Assembly: GCF_018388465.1 (NCBI RefSeq)
Contig: NZ_CP074404.1
Coordinates: 248,001 to 312,000, forward strand
From: Cellulomonas fengjieae
Lineage (GTDB): Bacteria; Actinomycetota; Actinomycetes; Actinomycetales; Cellulomonadaceae
Reading direction: 5' to 3'
DNA: 64,000 nt
Under the pieces are notes generated by a model, which was given only the letters and a program-made list of their open reading frames with translations, did no database searches and was not told where the DNA came from. Below, one piece after another: positions 25,585-33,458 of the stretch (within the stretch, counting starts at the first letter, position 1; each line of letters opens with the position of its first letter). The translations under genes were made by a program, and so were the position numbers.

Positions 25585-27894
25585 ATGGCACGCGTGCTGG
25601 ACCGTCTGGGCCGGGGAAGCTACCGCCACCGTTGGATCGTGCTCGTCGCGTGGCTCGTGGTGCTCGCCGCGGCCGGCGCCGGTGCGCTCGCCTCGGGGCT
25701 GAGCCTGTCGAACTCGTTCACGATCCCCGGGACCGAGTCGGACCGTGCGCAGGCGCTCGTCGCCGAGCGCCTCGGCGACCAGGCCGCCGGGGTCGGGTCC
25801 AGCAGCAGCGCGCAGGCCGTGCAGGAGGACGAGCCGTCCAGCGCGCGCGTCGTGGTGGCCGCGCCGGAGGGGGAGTCGTTCCTCGAGGGCACCGGGATCC
25901 CGGACGTGCTGACCGCGCTCGCGCCGATCTCCGCCGCGCAGGACGTGGTCGGCGTGTCCGACCCCGTCACCAGCCAGGCCGTGGCCCCGGACGGCAGCGT
26001 CATGTACGTCGACGTGCAGTTCGCCGTCGGCCCGCAGGACGTGCCGACGGCGACCACGGACGTGTTCGAGGACGTCGCCGACGCGCTCGAGGCGGAGGGC
26101 TACGAGGTCGCCCTGTCCGGCGGCCCGTTCACCGCGCCCCTCAAGCTGGTCGGTCCCACCGAGGCGCTCGGCCTCGTCGTCGCGCTCGTCGTCCTGGTGG
26201 TGACCTTCGGGTCGCTGCTCGCGGCCGGCATGCCCATCCTCACCGCCCTGCTCGGCGTGGGCATCGGCGTCGCCGGCGTCCTGGCCGTGGTCAGCGACGT
26301 GTCGTCGGCCACCCTGACGCTCGCGCTGATGCTCGGACTCGCGGTGGGCATCGACTACGCCCTGTTCCTGCTCTCCCGGCACCGCCAGCAGCTGGCCGAC
26401 GGGATGGACCCGATGGTGTCCGCCGGTCGTGCCGTGGGCACCGCGGGCAGCGCCGTCGTGTTCGCCGGCATCACCGTCGTCATCGCGCTGGTCGCGCTCG
26501 TCGTCACCGACATCCCGTTCCTGGCGACCATGGGTCTGGCCGCCGCGGCCACCGTCGTCATCGCGGTCCTCGTGGCCATCACGCTCCTGCCCGCGATCAT
26601 GGGCTTCGCCGGCGAGCGGCTGCGTCCGCGGGGCCGGGCGCAGCGGCAGGCCGAGCGCTCCCGCGAGGGCCGCAACCGGTGGGGCGTGCTCGTCACCACC
26701 CACCCGATCGTCACGCTCCTGGTCAGCGCGGCGGTGCTGCTCACGATCGCGGTCCCGGCGCTCAGCATGCGGCTCGGCCTGCCCGACGCCGGCCGCGAGC
26801 CCGAGGGGTCGGGCGACCGCCGCGCGTTCGAGCTGCTCGCCGAGGGCTTCGGCCCGGGCTTCAACGGCCCGCTCGTCGTGCTCGTGGACGCGGCCGAGGA
26901 CCCGAGCGCGCTGCCCGGTGCGGTCCAGTCCGTCGTCGCGACGGTCTCCGAGCTCCCCGACGTGGCCTACGCGTCCCCGGTCGCGGCCCCCGGTGCCACG
27001 GCCAGCGAGGGCGCCGACGCGGCGCTCGTGATCGTCATCCCGACCGGCGCCCCGGACTCGGAGGAGACCGCGGAGCTGGTGCACGCCATCCGCGACGCGC
27101 GCCCGGACCTCGAGGCGTCGACCGGCACCCAGCTGTGGGTCACCGGCTCCTCCGCCGCCAACATCGACATCACCGAGAAGCTGGCCGACGCGTTCCCGGT
27201 TTTCCTGCTCATCGTGGTGGGGCTCGCCTTCGTCCTGCTGCTGGTCGCGTTCCGCTCGCTCCTGGTCCCGGTCACCGCGGTGCTCGGGTTCCTGCTGACG
27301 ATCGCGGCGGCGTTCGGTGCGACGACGGCCGTGTTCCAGTGGGGCTGGCTGGCCGGCGCCTTCAACGTCGACTCCTCCGGCCCGCTGCTCAGCTTCCTGC
27401 CGATCCTGGCCGTCGGCGTGCTGTTCGGACTGGCGATGGACTACCAGGTGTTCCTGGTGTCCCGGATGCGCGAGGAGCACGTGCACGGCGCCGACCCGCT
27501 GACGTCGGTGCGCCTCGGGTTCGCCCACGGCTCGCGCGTGGTGCTGGCGGCCGCGCTGATCATGATCTCGGTGTTCTCCAGCTTCGTGTTCACCGGCTCC
27601 GCGACGATCGGCCCGATCGCCTTCGCGCTCGCGATCGGCATCCTGTTCGACGCGCTCGTCGTGCGGATGACGATCATCCCCGCCGTGATGGCGCTGCTGG
27701 GCGGCTCGGCGTGGTGGCTGCCGCGTTGGCTCGACCGCATCATCCCGAACGTCGACATCGAGGGTGCGGCGCTGGACCGCGCGGGCTCGCACGCCGCGGC
27801 CGCCCCGGTGGACGAGGTGCCCGAGGGCACGCACTCCGGGTCCCACGCAGCTCACGGTGCCCATGCCGAGACGGGGACGCCTCCGCGCGGCTAG
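25585..27894 (+). CDS. MMPL family (RND-type) exporter
   Basis: 769-aa proton-driven membrane transporter. It has two repeats, each with one helix, an extracellular loop domain and five further helices. The conserved TM4 motifs are GLAVGIDYALFLLSRHR near residue 255 and GLAMDYQVFLVSRMREE near residue 618; the Asp-Tyr pairs relay protons. The C-terminus is a His/Ala-rich tail. Substrates in the family are lipids or drugs; none can be assigned. ATG 25585 has GAGGAG 5 bases upstream; GTG 25579 overlaps it. Control is probably by the divergent TetR. Confidence 0.93.
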   Translation: MARVLDRLGRGSYRHRWIVLVAWLVVLAAAGAGALASGLSLSNSFTIPGTESDRAQALVAERLGDQAAGVGSSSSAQAVQEDEPSSARVVVAAPEGESFLEGTGIPDVLTALAPISAAQDVVGVSDPVTSQAVAPDGSVMYVDVQFAVGPQDVPTATTDVFEDVADALEAEGYEVALSGGPFTAPLKLVGPTEALGLVVALVVLVVTFGSLLAAGMPILTALLGVGIGVAGVLAVVSDVSSATLTLALMLGLAVGIDYALFLLSRHRQQLADGMDPMVSAGRAVGTAGSAVVFAGITVVIALVALVVTDIPFLATMGLAAAATVVIAVLVAITLLPAIMGFAGERLRPRGRAQRQAERSREGRNRWGVLVTTHPIVTLLVSAAVLLTIAVPALSMRLGLPDAGREPEGSGDRRAFELLAEGFGPGFNGPLVVLVDAAEDPSALPGAVQSVVATVSELPDVAYASPVAAPGATASEGADAALVIVIPTGAPDSEETAELVHAIRDARPDLEASTGTQLWVTGSSAANIDITEKLADAFPVFLLIVVGLAFVLLLVAFRSLLVPVTAVLGFLLTIAAAFGATTAVFQWGWLAGAFNVDSSGPLLSFLPILAVGVLFGLAMDYQVFLVSRMREEHVHGADPLTSVRLGFAHGSRVVLAAALIMISVFSSFVFTGSATIGPIAFALAIGILFDALVVRMTIIPAVMALLGGSAWWLPRWLDRIIPNVDIEGAALDRAGSHAAAAPVDEVPEGTHSGSHAAHGAHAETGTPPRG

Positions 27895-27904
27895 CCTGCT
27901 GCGC

Positions 27905-28216
27905 GTGGCCGATCCCGAGGTTCTCCGGGCGGAGGCGCGCCAGCTGCGCGCCGCCGCGACACGCATCCGTCAGCAGGGCTTCTCCCTCGACGACGATGTC
28001 CAGTCGATCCAGCGGAACTATCCGCTGCCGTCGGAGAGGCTGTGGAAGTCCCCGCACGCGACGCGGTACGCCGAGGAGCTGGTCAAGGCCGGCACCGACC
28101 TGGCGACGGTGGGACGTGACGTCGACCGGTTCGCCGACGACTGCGAGGAGGAGGCCCGCCGGCGGGACCGCGAGGCCGACCGGCTCGAGGCGGAGGCGGC
28201 GGTACCGCCGGCGTAG
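27905..28216 (+). CDS. WXG100-like small helical protein
   Basis: 103-aa, almost entirely helical protein. A first helix (DPEVLRAEARQLRAAATRIR) and a second (about residues 55-98) are joined by a turn containing ERLWKSPHATRY, which resembles the W-x-G/S turn of ESAT-6/WXG100 proteins. GTG 27905 lies 10 bases after the MMPL stop. It converges on the 28240-30918 gene cluster, whose first product also begins with a WXG-like helical domain. It may be a secretion partner or chaperone for that cluster. The fold assignment is by pattern only. Confidence 0.6.
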   Translation: MADPEVLRAEARQLRAAATRIRQQGFSLDDDVQSIQRNYPLPSERLWKSPHATRYAEELVKAGTDLATVGRDVDRFADDCEEEARRRDREADRLEAEAAVPPA

Positions 28217-28239
28217 CTCAGGTCAGGACGGCGACCGGG

Positions 28240-29034
28240 TCAGCCCCGGACGGCCACGGCGGTCTGCTCGACCAGGTGCGCCCACAGCTGTGCGGCCGGG
28301 ATGCACTGGAAGCCGACGTGCCCCGGCTCGTCGGCGCTCATCAGCAGGAAGTGCCCGGCGGCGCCCGCGTGCACCACGGCGAGCCCGTCCGGCGAGCCGC
28401 TCGACCGCAGGGTCCACAGGAACCACGGCTGGCTCCACACGTACTGCAGGTGCGCGTCCGCGCCGGGCGGCGGCGGCGTCTCCGGCTCGTCGACCCGGGT
28501 CAGGACGGTCTCCTCGAGGATCGTCTCCGGGGCGGTCGCCAGGCTCCAGGCGGGAGCCAGACCCACCCAGGACGCCACGAGCGCCGGGATGCCCGAGGAG
28601 TCGACGAGGTCCAGCGCCACGGAGCCGGCCGCCTCGAGGATGGCCTCGCCGTGCGGGGTGTCCTCGATCGACGCGGGGGACGCGGTCGCCACGGCGAGCC
28701 CCAGCCCACCGCCCAGGTAGACGTCCAGCGTCAGCGGAGCCCGGCCGCGTCCCGACTCGACCCGCATCCGCGCCTCGGCCTGGGTGAGCAGCCCGGCGAC
28801 CATGCGCCCGTCGGACGTCAGCTCGGTGCCCTCCATCAGCCCGGCCTCGGTCAGGGTCGGTGTGGCCGTGACCTTGCGCAGCCGCGCCGTGGCGGCCCGC
28901 GCGAGCACCTCGAGGTCCTCCCGCGGGAGCGACGGTCCGCTCGGGCGGTACGGCTGTCGCGCGCCGATGCGGGAGAGGTCCTCGAGCTCCTCGCCGATCG
29001 AGAGCAGGTACGGGTCGAGCCGGGGGAGGGTCAT
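28240..29034 (-). CDS. Hypothetical protein of the type VII-like cassette (EspG-like?)
   Basis: 264-aa soluble protein of unknown function, last in a four-gene overlapping set. No signal peptide or membrane helix is visible. Alternating amphipathic strands and helices (LTEAGLMEGTELTSDGRMVA, PLTLDVYLGGGLGLAVATAS, GHVGFQCIPAAQLWAHLV) recall the shape of EspG chaperones of ESX systems, but identity is not demonstrable by eye. ATG 29034 overlaps the stop of the previous gene (ATGA). As an ESX-style chaperone it would escort a WXG-type substrate, which fits the two WXG-like neighbours; this is inference. Confidence 0.55.
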   Translation of the reverse strand: MTLPRLDPYLLSIGEELEDLSRIGARQPYRPSGPSLPREDLEVLARAATARLRKVTATPTLTEAGLMEGTELTSDGRMVAGLLTQAEARMRVESGRGRAPLTLDVYLGGGLGLAVATASPASIEDTPHGEAILEAAGSVALDLVDSSGIPALVASWVGLAPAWSLATAPETILEETVLTRVDEPETPPPPGADAHLQYVWSQPWFLWTLRSSGSPDGLAVVHAGAAGHFLLMSADEPGHVGFQCIPAAQLWAHLVEQTAVAVRG

Positions 29035-29513
29035 CGCGTCTCCTGGGTGGCCAGGGCCGTGCCGGCCAGGTGCTCGAGCACGGGCCCGACCTGGGTCAGG
29101 TGGGCGACGTCGCACGTCGCCGTCAGGGTGACCACCTCGCCGCCGCGCAGCGCGACCCACTGCCGGACGCACAGCGGCACCGGCCCGGCCTGGTAGGTGA
29201 ACTCGAGCCGCCGACCGGTGGTCCCGTCGGGCAGCGGCCACAGGTCGTAGGCCACGACGTGCACGTCGTCGGCGACGGACATCGCGGCGGCGACCGCCTC
29301 GGTGCCCAGCAGCCGGATGTCCGCGTCGTCGGCGGCGTCGACGACGATGGCGCTCAGCGAGGGCCGGAACGTCGTGCCGTCCGCGACGGCGGTGCCGGCC
29401 GGTCCGGCGACCGTCAGGCTCAGGCCCGGCTGGTCGACCACCTCCCACCCGTCGGGCACCGGCACGACCACGCCGTCGATGCTCTCGGTGCGCCCCGTCG
29501 TCGCCTCCGTCAT
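29031..29513 (-). CDS. LpqN/Mog1-like hypothetical protein of the cassette
   Basis: 160-aa soluble protein. VPVPDGWEVVDQPGLSLTVA near the N-terminus, the central FRPSLSAIVVDAADD and the later strand GRRLEFTYQAGPVPLCVRQW resemble the LpqN/DUF1795 fold. It has no signal peptide, so it is cytoplasmic unless exported by another route. Both ends overlap neighbours by 4 bases (stop/start ATGA), showing tight translational coupling with the small membrane protein upstream and the 264-aa protein downstream. Function unknown. Confidence 0.6.
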   Translation of the reverse strand: MTEATTGRTESIDGVVVPVPDGWEVVDQPGLSLTVAGPAGTAVADGTTFRPSLSAIVVDAADDADIRLLGTEAVAAAMSVADDVHVVAYDLWPLPDGTTGRRLEFTYQAGPVPLCVRQWVALRGGEVVTLTATCDVAHLTQVGPVLEHLAGTALATQETR

Positions 29514-29905
29514 CGCCACGCCTCTCCCTCGAGCTCGCCCGCCGTGCGTCGGGCCATCAGCTCCCGCATCCAGCGGGGCCGGAGCCGGGTCGGCATCCAG
29601 AACAGACCGACGATCCCGACGGCCCACGACAGGAGGCCCGAGACCGCGACCGCGAGCCCGACCGCGTCCCAGACCGTCCAGCCGAGGCCGGTCAACCATA
29701 GGCCCGCGACCACCAGCAGGGTCCCGCCGCCCAGCCACGCCAGCGCGAGGGCGACGAAGGGGCTGAGGATGTACGCCGTCGCGATGGACCGGCCGTACCC
29801 GGCGTAGTTGGCCAGGCCGAGCGCCAGGAACACGGCTGCGCACGCCAGGACGACGGCCAGCCCGGGGCCGGACACCGACGCGGGCAGGTCCGCGGCGGCG
29901 GTCAC
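29510..29905 (-). CDS. Four-helix membrane protein, candidate immunity protein
   Basis: 131-aa integral membrane protein with about four helices (roughly residues 12-34, 40-58, 60-80 and 84-106) and a basic C-terminal tail RLRPRWMRELMARR. Its GTG start overlaps the stop of the 338-aa toxin-like gene (GTGA), so it is made in fixed ratio just after that protein. A small membrane protein directly behind a putative membrane-active toxin is the usual position of its immunity partner, as in TspA/TsaI of Staphylococcus. No sequence family is recognised. Confidence 0.6.
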   Translation of the reverse strand: MTAAADLPASVSGPGLAVVLACAAVFLALGLANYAGYGRSIATAYILSPFVALALAWLGGGTLLVVAGLWLTGLGWTVWDAVGLAVAVSGLLSWAVGIVGLFWMPTRLRPRWMRELMARRTAGELEGEAWR

Positions 29906-30918
29906 CCGAAGACCGACTTCCACGCGCTGCCGATCTTCTCGCCGACGACCTCGGCGCCCTCCTTGAGCCCCTGGCCCACGGCCTTGCCCGCCTTGCTGCC
30001 CACGAACGCACCGATCGCGCCGCCGACGATCGCCCCGCCGACCGTGCCGACGAAGGGGATCGGGACGAAGGAGCCCACGGTGGCGCCGAGCTGGGCGCCC
30101 AGGAGCCCGCCCGCGACCGCACCGCCGCCCTCGGTCGCGGCGTTGTACCCCGCGCTGGCCACTCGCTGACCGGTGCTCCACTCGGGGTGGTACTTCTCGT
30201 CCTGCTCCCACTGCGACATGTAGGAGTCGTACACGGTCAGGCCGGCGCCGAGGGCGCCGAGCGTCCTGCCGCCGATCTTCGCCCAGGTGGGCGGGCGACC
30301 CAGGCCCGGGTTGGTGACGAACGTCGGCTTGCCCGGCTGGTGCCAGTCGTCGGCCAGCTTGGCGAGGCGCTTCACCTCGGGGTCCGCCATGCTCCCCTGC
30401 GGCACGACGAGCCCGTTCGGCAGCGTGACGAACGGCTTGCCGCGCCACTCGACGTCCGGTCGCGGCAGGTTCAGCGACGGCAGGGGCGAACCGTGGCGCG
30501 GCACGTGGAGGGAGAACCGCCGGTACCGCTCCATGAGGGCGCCGGCCGTGCCGAGGACGAACGCGCCGAACTCGTCGGAACGCGCCGTCTTCTCGAGGTT
30601 CTCGCCGGCCGTCTTGTTGCCGTCCCAGCCGAGCTTGCTGAAGTCCGGCAACCAGAACCCCTTGGTCGCCAGCTGCTGGATCGGGCGCTCGTCGTCGACG
30701 TAGGTGATGACCAGCTCGCGTGCCCAGCCGGCCAGCTCAGCCAGGTCTCCGGCGGTGGCGTCCACGCGGCCGGTGAACACGGGACGCCGACCCACCAGGT
30801 GGTCAACGGCGTCGATCTCGCTCTGCAAGGTGGCGGCGCTGCGGGACAGTCCCTGCGCGACGAGCAGCGTCGCAGCACTCATGGCCAGGACCTTGTCAGG
30901 GTCGATCGAGACGACCAC
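29902..30918 (-). CDS. Putative type VII secreted effector with WXG-like N-terminus and glycine-zipper C-terminus
   Basis: 338-aa protein, first of the overlapping cassette. Residues 1-85 are helical with heptad-like spacing (LAMSAATLLVAQGLSRSAAT), like WXG/LXG targeting domains. The middle is a Pro-rich linker (SLNLPRPDVEWRGKPF). Residues about 255-325 are a small-residue, Gly-zipper membrane segment (GGGAVAGGLLGAQLGATVG, then PFVGTVGGAIVGGAIGAFVG) ending in an amphipathic tail. This matches membrane-depolarising effectors in design. GTG 30918 has AAGGGAG 6 bases upstream. No nuclease or protease motif is visible. Toxicity is inferred. Confidence 0.65.
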   Translation of the reverse strand: MVVSIDPDKVLAMSAATLLVAQGLSRSAATLQSEIDAVDHLVGRRPVFTGRVDATAGDLAELAGWARELVITYVDDERPIQQLATKGFWLPDFSKLGWDGNKTAGENLEKTARSDEFGAFVLGTAGALMERYRRFSLHVPRHGSPLPSLNLPRPDVEWRGKPFVTLPNGLVVPQGSMADPEVKRLAKLADDWHQPGKPTFVTNPGLGRPPTWAKIGGRTLGALGAGLTVYDSYMSQWEQDEKYHPEWSTGQRVASAGYNAATEGGGAVAGGLLGAQLGATVGSFVPIPFVGTVGGAIVGGAIGAFVGSKAGKAVGQGLKEGAEVVGEKIGSAWKSVFG

Positions 30919-30995
30919 GCGCGGCTCCCTTCGGGGCGATGATCAACGGCTCGGAGGCTAGCGGACCGGACGAGCCCGCGTGGGGGAACGACGAA

Positions 30996-31021
30996 GGCCG
31001 GGGGACACTGCCACCCCGGCC
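30996..31021 (-). terminator. Terminator of the glp operon
   Basis: 8-bp GC stem GGCCGGGG/CCCCGGCC with a 10-base loop, 17 bases after the glpK stop. Read on the minus strand it is followed by TTCGTCGTTCC, a mild T-rich tail. Confidence 0.75.
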
Positions 31022-31038
31022 CCCGTCGTAGACCCGCG

Positions 31039-32562
31039 TCAGACGACGTCGTCGTCGACCCAGTCGAAGGTCTTGGTGACGGCCTTCTTCCAGAGCCGGT
31101 ACTGCCGGTCGCGCTCGTCGGCGTCCATCGTCGGCTCCCAGCGCTTGTCCTCGGCCCAGTTGTCGATGACGTCCTGCTCGCCGTTCCAGAACCCCACCGC
31201 GATGCCGGCCGCGTAGGCCGCGCCGAGCGCGGTGGTCTCCGCGATCTTGGGCCGGATGACCGTGACGCCGAGGATGTCCGCCTGGAACTGCATGAGCAGC
31301 TCGTTCTGGACCATGCCGCCGTCGACCTTGAGCTCCGTCAGGTCGACCCCCGAGTCGGCGTTCATGGCGTCCAGCACCTCACGGGTCTGGAACGCCGTGG
31401 ACTCGAGCGCCGCACGCGCGATGTGCCCCTTGTTGACGAACCGGGTCAGACCGACGAGCGCACCGCGGGCGTCGGAACGCCAGTACGGGGCGAACAGGCC
31501 GGAGAACGCCGGCACGAAGTACGCGCCGCCGTTGTCGTCCACGGTCGCCGCCACCTTCTCGATCTCCGGCGCCGTCTTGATGAGCCCGAGGTTGTCGCGC
31601 AGCCACTGGATCAGCGACCCGGTCACGGCGATCGACCCCTCGAGCGCGTACACGGTCGGCTGGTCGCCGATCTTGTAGCAGACGGTGGTCAGCAGGCCGT
31701 TCTTCGACGGGATGGCCTCCGTGCCGGTGTTGATCAGCATGAAGTTGCCGGTGCCGTAGGTGTTCTTGGCCGTCCCGACCTCGAAGCAGGCCTGCCCGAA
31801 CGTGGCCGCCTGCTGGTCACCCAGGATGCCCGCGATCGGCACGCCCGGCACCATGCCGCCGGCCCGGCCCACGCCGTACACCTCCGACGACGACCTGATC
31901 TCGGGCAGCATCGACATGGGGATGCCCATGTCGGCGGCGATCTCCTCGTTCCACGTCAGCGTGTCGAGGTTCATCAGCATCGTGCGGGACGCGTTCGTCG
32001 GGTCCGTGACGTGCACGCCGCCGTCGACCCCGCCGGTCATGTTCCACAGCACCCACGAGTCGGTGTTGCCGAACGCGAGGTCGCCTGCCTCGGCCTTGGC
32101 GCGGGCACCCTCGACGTTGTCCAGGATCCACTTCACCTTCGGACCCGAGAAGTAGGTGGCCAGCGGCAGACCGACCTTGCTCTTGTAGCGGTCGGCGCCG
32201 CCGCCGAGGGCGCCGAGCTCCTCGGCGATCTTCTGCGTGCGGGTGTCCTGCCAGACGATCGCGTTGTAGATCGGCTTGCCCGTGGTGCGGTCCCAGACCA
32301 CCGCTGTCTCGCGCTGGTTGGTGATGCCGACCGCCGCGATGTCGCGGTAGGTGAGGTTGGCGCGGGTCAGGGCGAGGCCGACGACCTCGCGGGTGTTCTT
32401 CCAGATCTCCTCTGCGTCGTGCTCGACCCACCCGGCGCGCGGGAAGATCTGCTCGTGCTCGGTCTGGCCGGTCTGGACGATCTGGCCGGAGTGGTCGAAG
32501 ACGATCGCTCGGGTGCTGGTGGTGCCCTGGTCGATGGCGAGGACGTACTTGGTGTCGGGCAT
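31039..32562 (-). CDS. glpK: Glycerol kinase
   Basis: 507-aa FGGY-family kinase that phosphorylates glycerol to sn-glycerol-3-phosphate, trapping it in the cytoplasm. The N-terminal ATP/substrate loop [17 protein letters not shown] and the second FGGY signature region ([29 protein letters not shown]) are intact. [20 protein letters not shown] is the glycerol-site block typical of GlpK. Length is standard. It is the last gene of glpD-glpF-glpK, 91 bases after glpF, and is followed by a terminator. Actinobacterial GlpK is normally not controlled by phosphotransferase proteins, so transcriptional control by the upstream regulator is likely. Confidence 0.98.
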   Translation of the reverse strand: MPDTKYVLAIDQGTTSTRAIVFDHSGQIVQTGQTEHEQIFPRAGWVEHDAEEIWKNTREVVGLALTRANLTYRDIAAVGITNQRETAVVWDRTTGKPIYNAIVWQDTRTQKIAEELGALGGGADRYKSKVGLPLATYFSGPKVKWILDNVEGARAKAEAGDLAFGNTDSWVLWNMTGGVDGGVHVTDPTNASRTMLMNLDTLTWNEEIAADMGIPMSMLPEIRSSSEVYGVGRAGGMVPGVPIAGILGDQQAATFGQACFEVGTAKNTYGTGNFMLINTGTEAIPSKNGLLTTVCYKIGDQPTVYALEGSIAVTGSLIQWLRDNLGLIKTAPEIEKVAATVDDNGGAYFVPAFSGLFAPYWRSDARGALVGLTRFVNKGHIARAALESTAFQTREVLDAMNADSGVDLTELKVDGGMVQNELLMQFQADILGVTVIRPKIAETTALGAAYAAGIAVGFWNGEQDVIDNWAEDKRWEPTMDADERDRQYRLWKKAVTKTFDWVDDDVV

Positions 32563-32653
32563 GGCGGGAGTTCCTCCGGGGAGTCAGGCACTGTCCGGGC
32601 GACGCTCGTCGACGCTGACGAGGCCGCCCGGACGGCGATGGCAGGTACGGGTG

Positions 32654-33391
32654 TCAGACGATGTAGACGGAGGCGACCAGGCCGCCGATCGCGCCACCGA
32701 CGAGGGGGCCGAGGAACGGCACCCACGAGTACGCCCAGTCGCTCGACCCCTTGCCGCGGATCGGCAGCAGGGCGTGGGCGATGCGCGGACCGAGGTCGCG
32801 GGCCGGGTTGATGGCGTAGCCGGTGGGGCCGCCGAGGCTGGCGCCGATACCGACGACCAGGAGCGCGACGGGGAGCGCGCCGAGCTCGGCCGGGGTCTGG
32901 GCGAACGCGAGGATGACGAACACCAGCACGAACGTGGCGATGACCTCGGTGATGAAGTTCCACGCGTACGAGCGGATCGCGGGGCCGGTGGAGAAGACCG
33001 CGAGCTTGGTGGCGGGGTCGGCGTCCTCGTCGAAGTGCTTCTTGTAGGCGAGGAACGCGAAGGCCGCGCCGAGGGCGGCACCGGCCATCTGGGCGACGAC
33101 GTAGAGGAAGCCGTTCTGCACCGTGACGTCGATGCCCGGGGCGAACTCGTCCGCGCCGCTCGTCCAGATGCCCATCGTGACCGCGGGGTTCAGGTGCGCC
33201 CCGGACTTGTAGGCGGTGTACACACCCGCGAAGACCGCGAGGCCCCATCCGAAGTTGATGAGGAGCCATCCGCCGTCGAAGCCCTTGTTCCTCGGAAGCA
33301 CGACGTTCGCGACGACGCCGGCGCCGAGCAGGATGAGCATGCCGGTCCCCATCACTTCCGAGAGGAACGCGTCTCCTATTGTGTAGTCCAC
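32654..33391 (-). CDS. glpF: Glycerol uptake facilitator (aquaglyceroporin)
   Basis: 245-aa MIP-family channel with six helices. Both half-helix motifs are present: HLNPAVT near residue 65 and INPARDLGPR near residue 185. Asp after the second NPAR is the signature of glycerol-conducting members rather than strict water channels. GTG 33391 has AAAGGG 6 bases upstream. It lies between glpD and glpK, so one transcript gives uptake, phosphorylation and oxidation of glycerol. Confidence 0.96.
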   Translation of the reverse strand: MDYTIGDAFLSEVMGTGMLILLGAGVVANVVLPRNKGFDGGWLLINFGWGLAVFAGVYTAYKSGAHLNPAVTMGIWTSGADEFAPGIDVTVQNGFLYVVAQMAGAALGAAFAFLAYKKHFDEDADPATKLAVFSTGPAIRSYAWNFITEVIATFVLVFVILAFAQTPAELGALPVALLVVGIGASLGGPTGYAINPARDLGPRIAHALLPIRGKGSSDWAYSWVPFLGPLVGGAIGGLVASVYIV

Positions 33392-33458
33392 TGTCGACCC
33401 TTTCTGACGGACGTCGTTGTCACGTGCGCCCCGCGGATGGCCACGGGGAAACCTGCGG

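Noticed and set aside
24912..28787. Long frame of nearly 1,300 codons through the TetR, MMPL and WXG-like genes
   Set aside because: Low-complexity Arg/Ala/Pro translation, overlapping genes with clear protein families on both strands.
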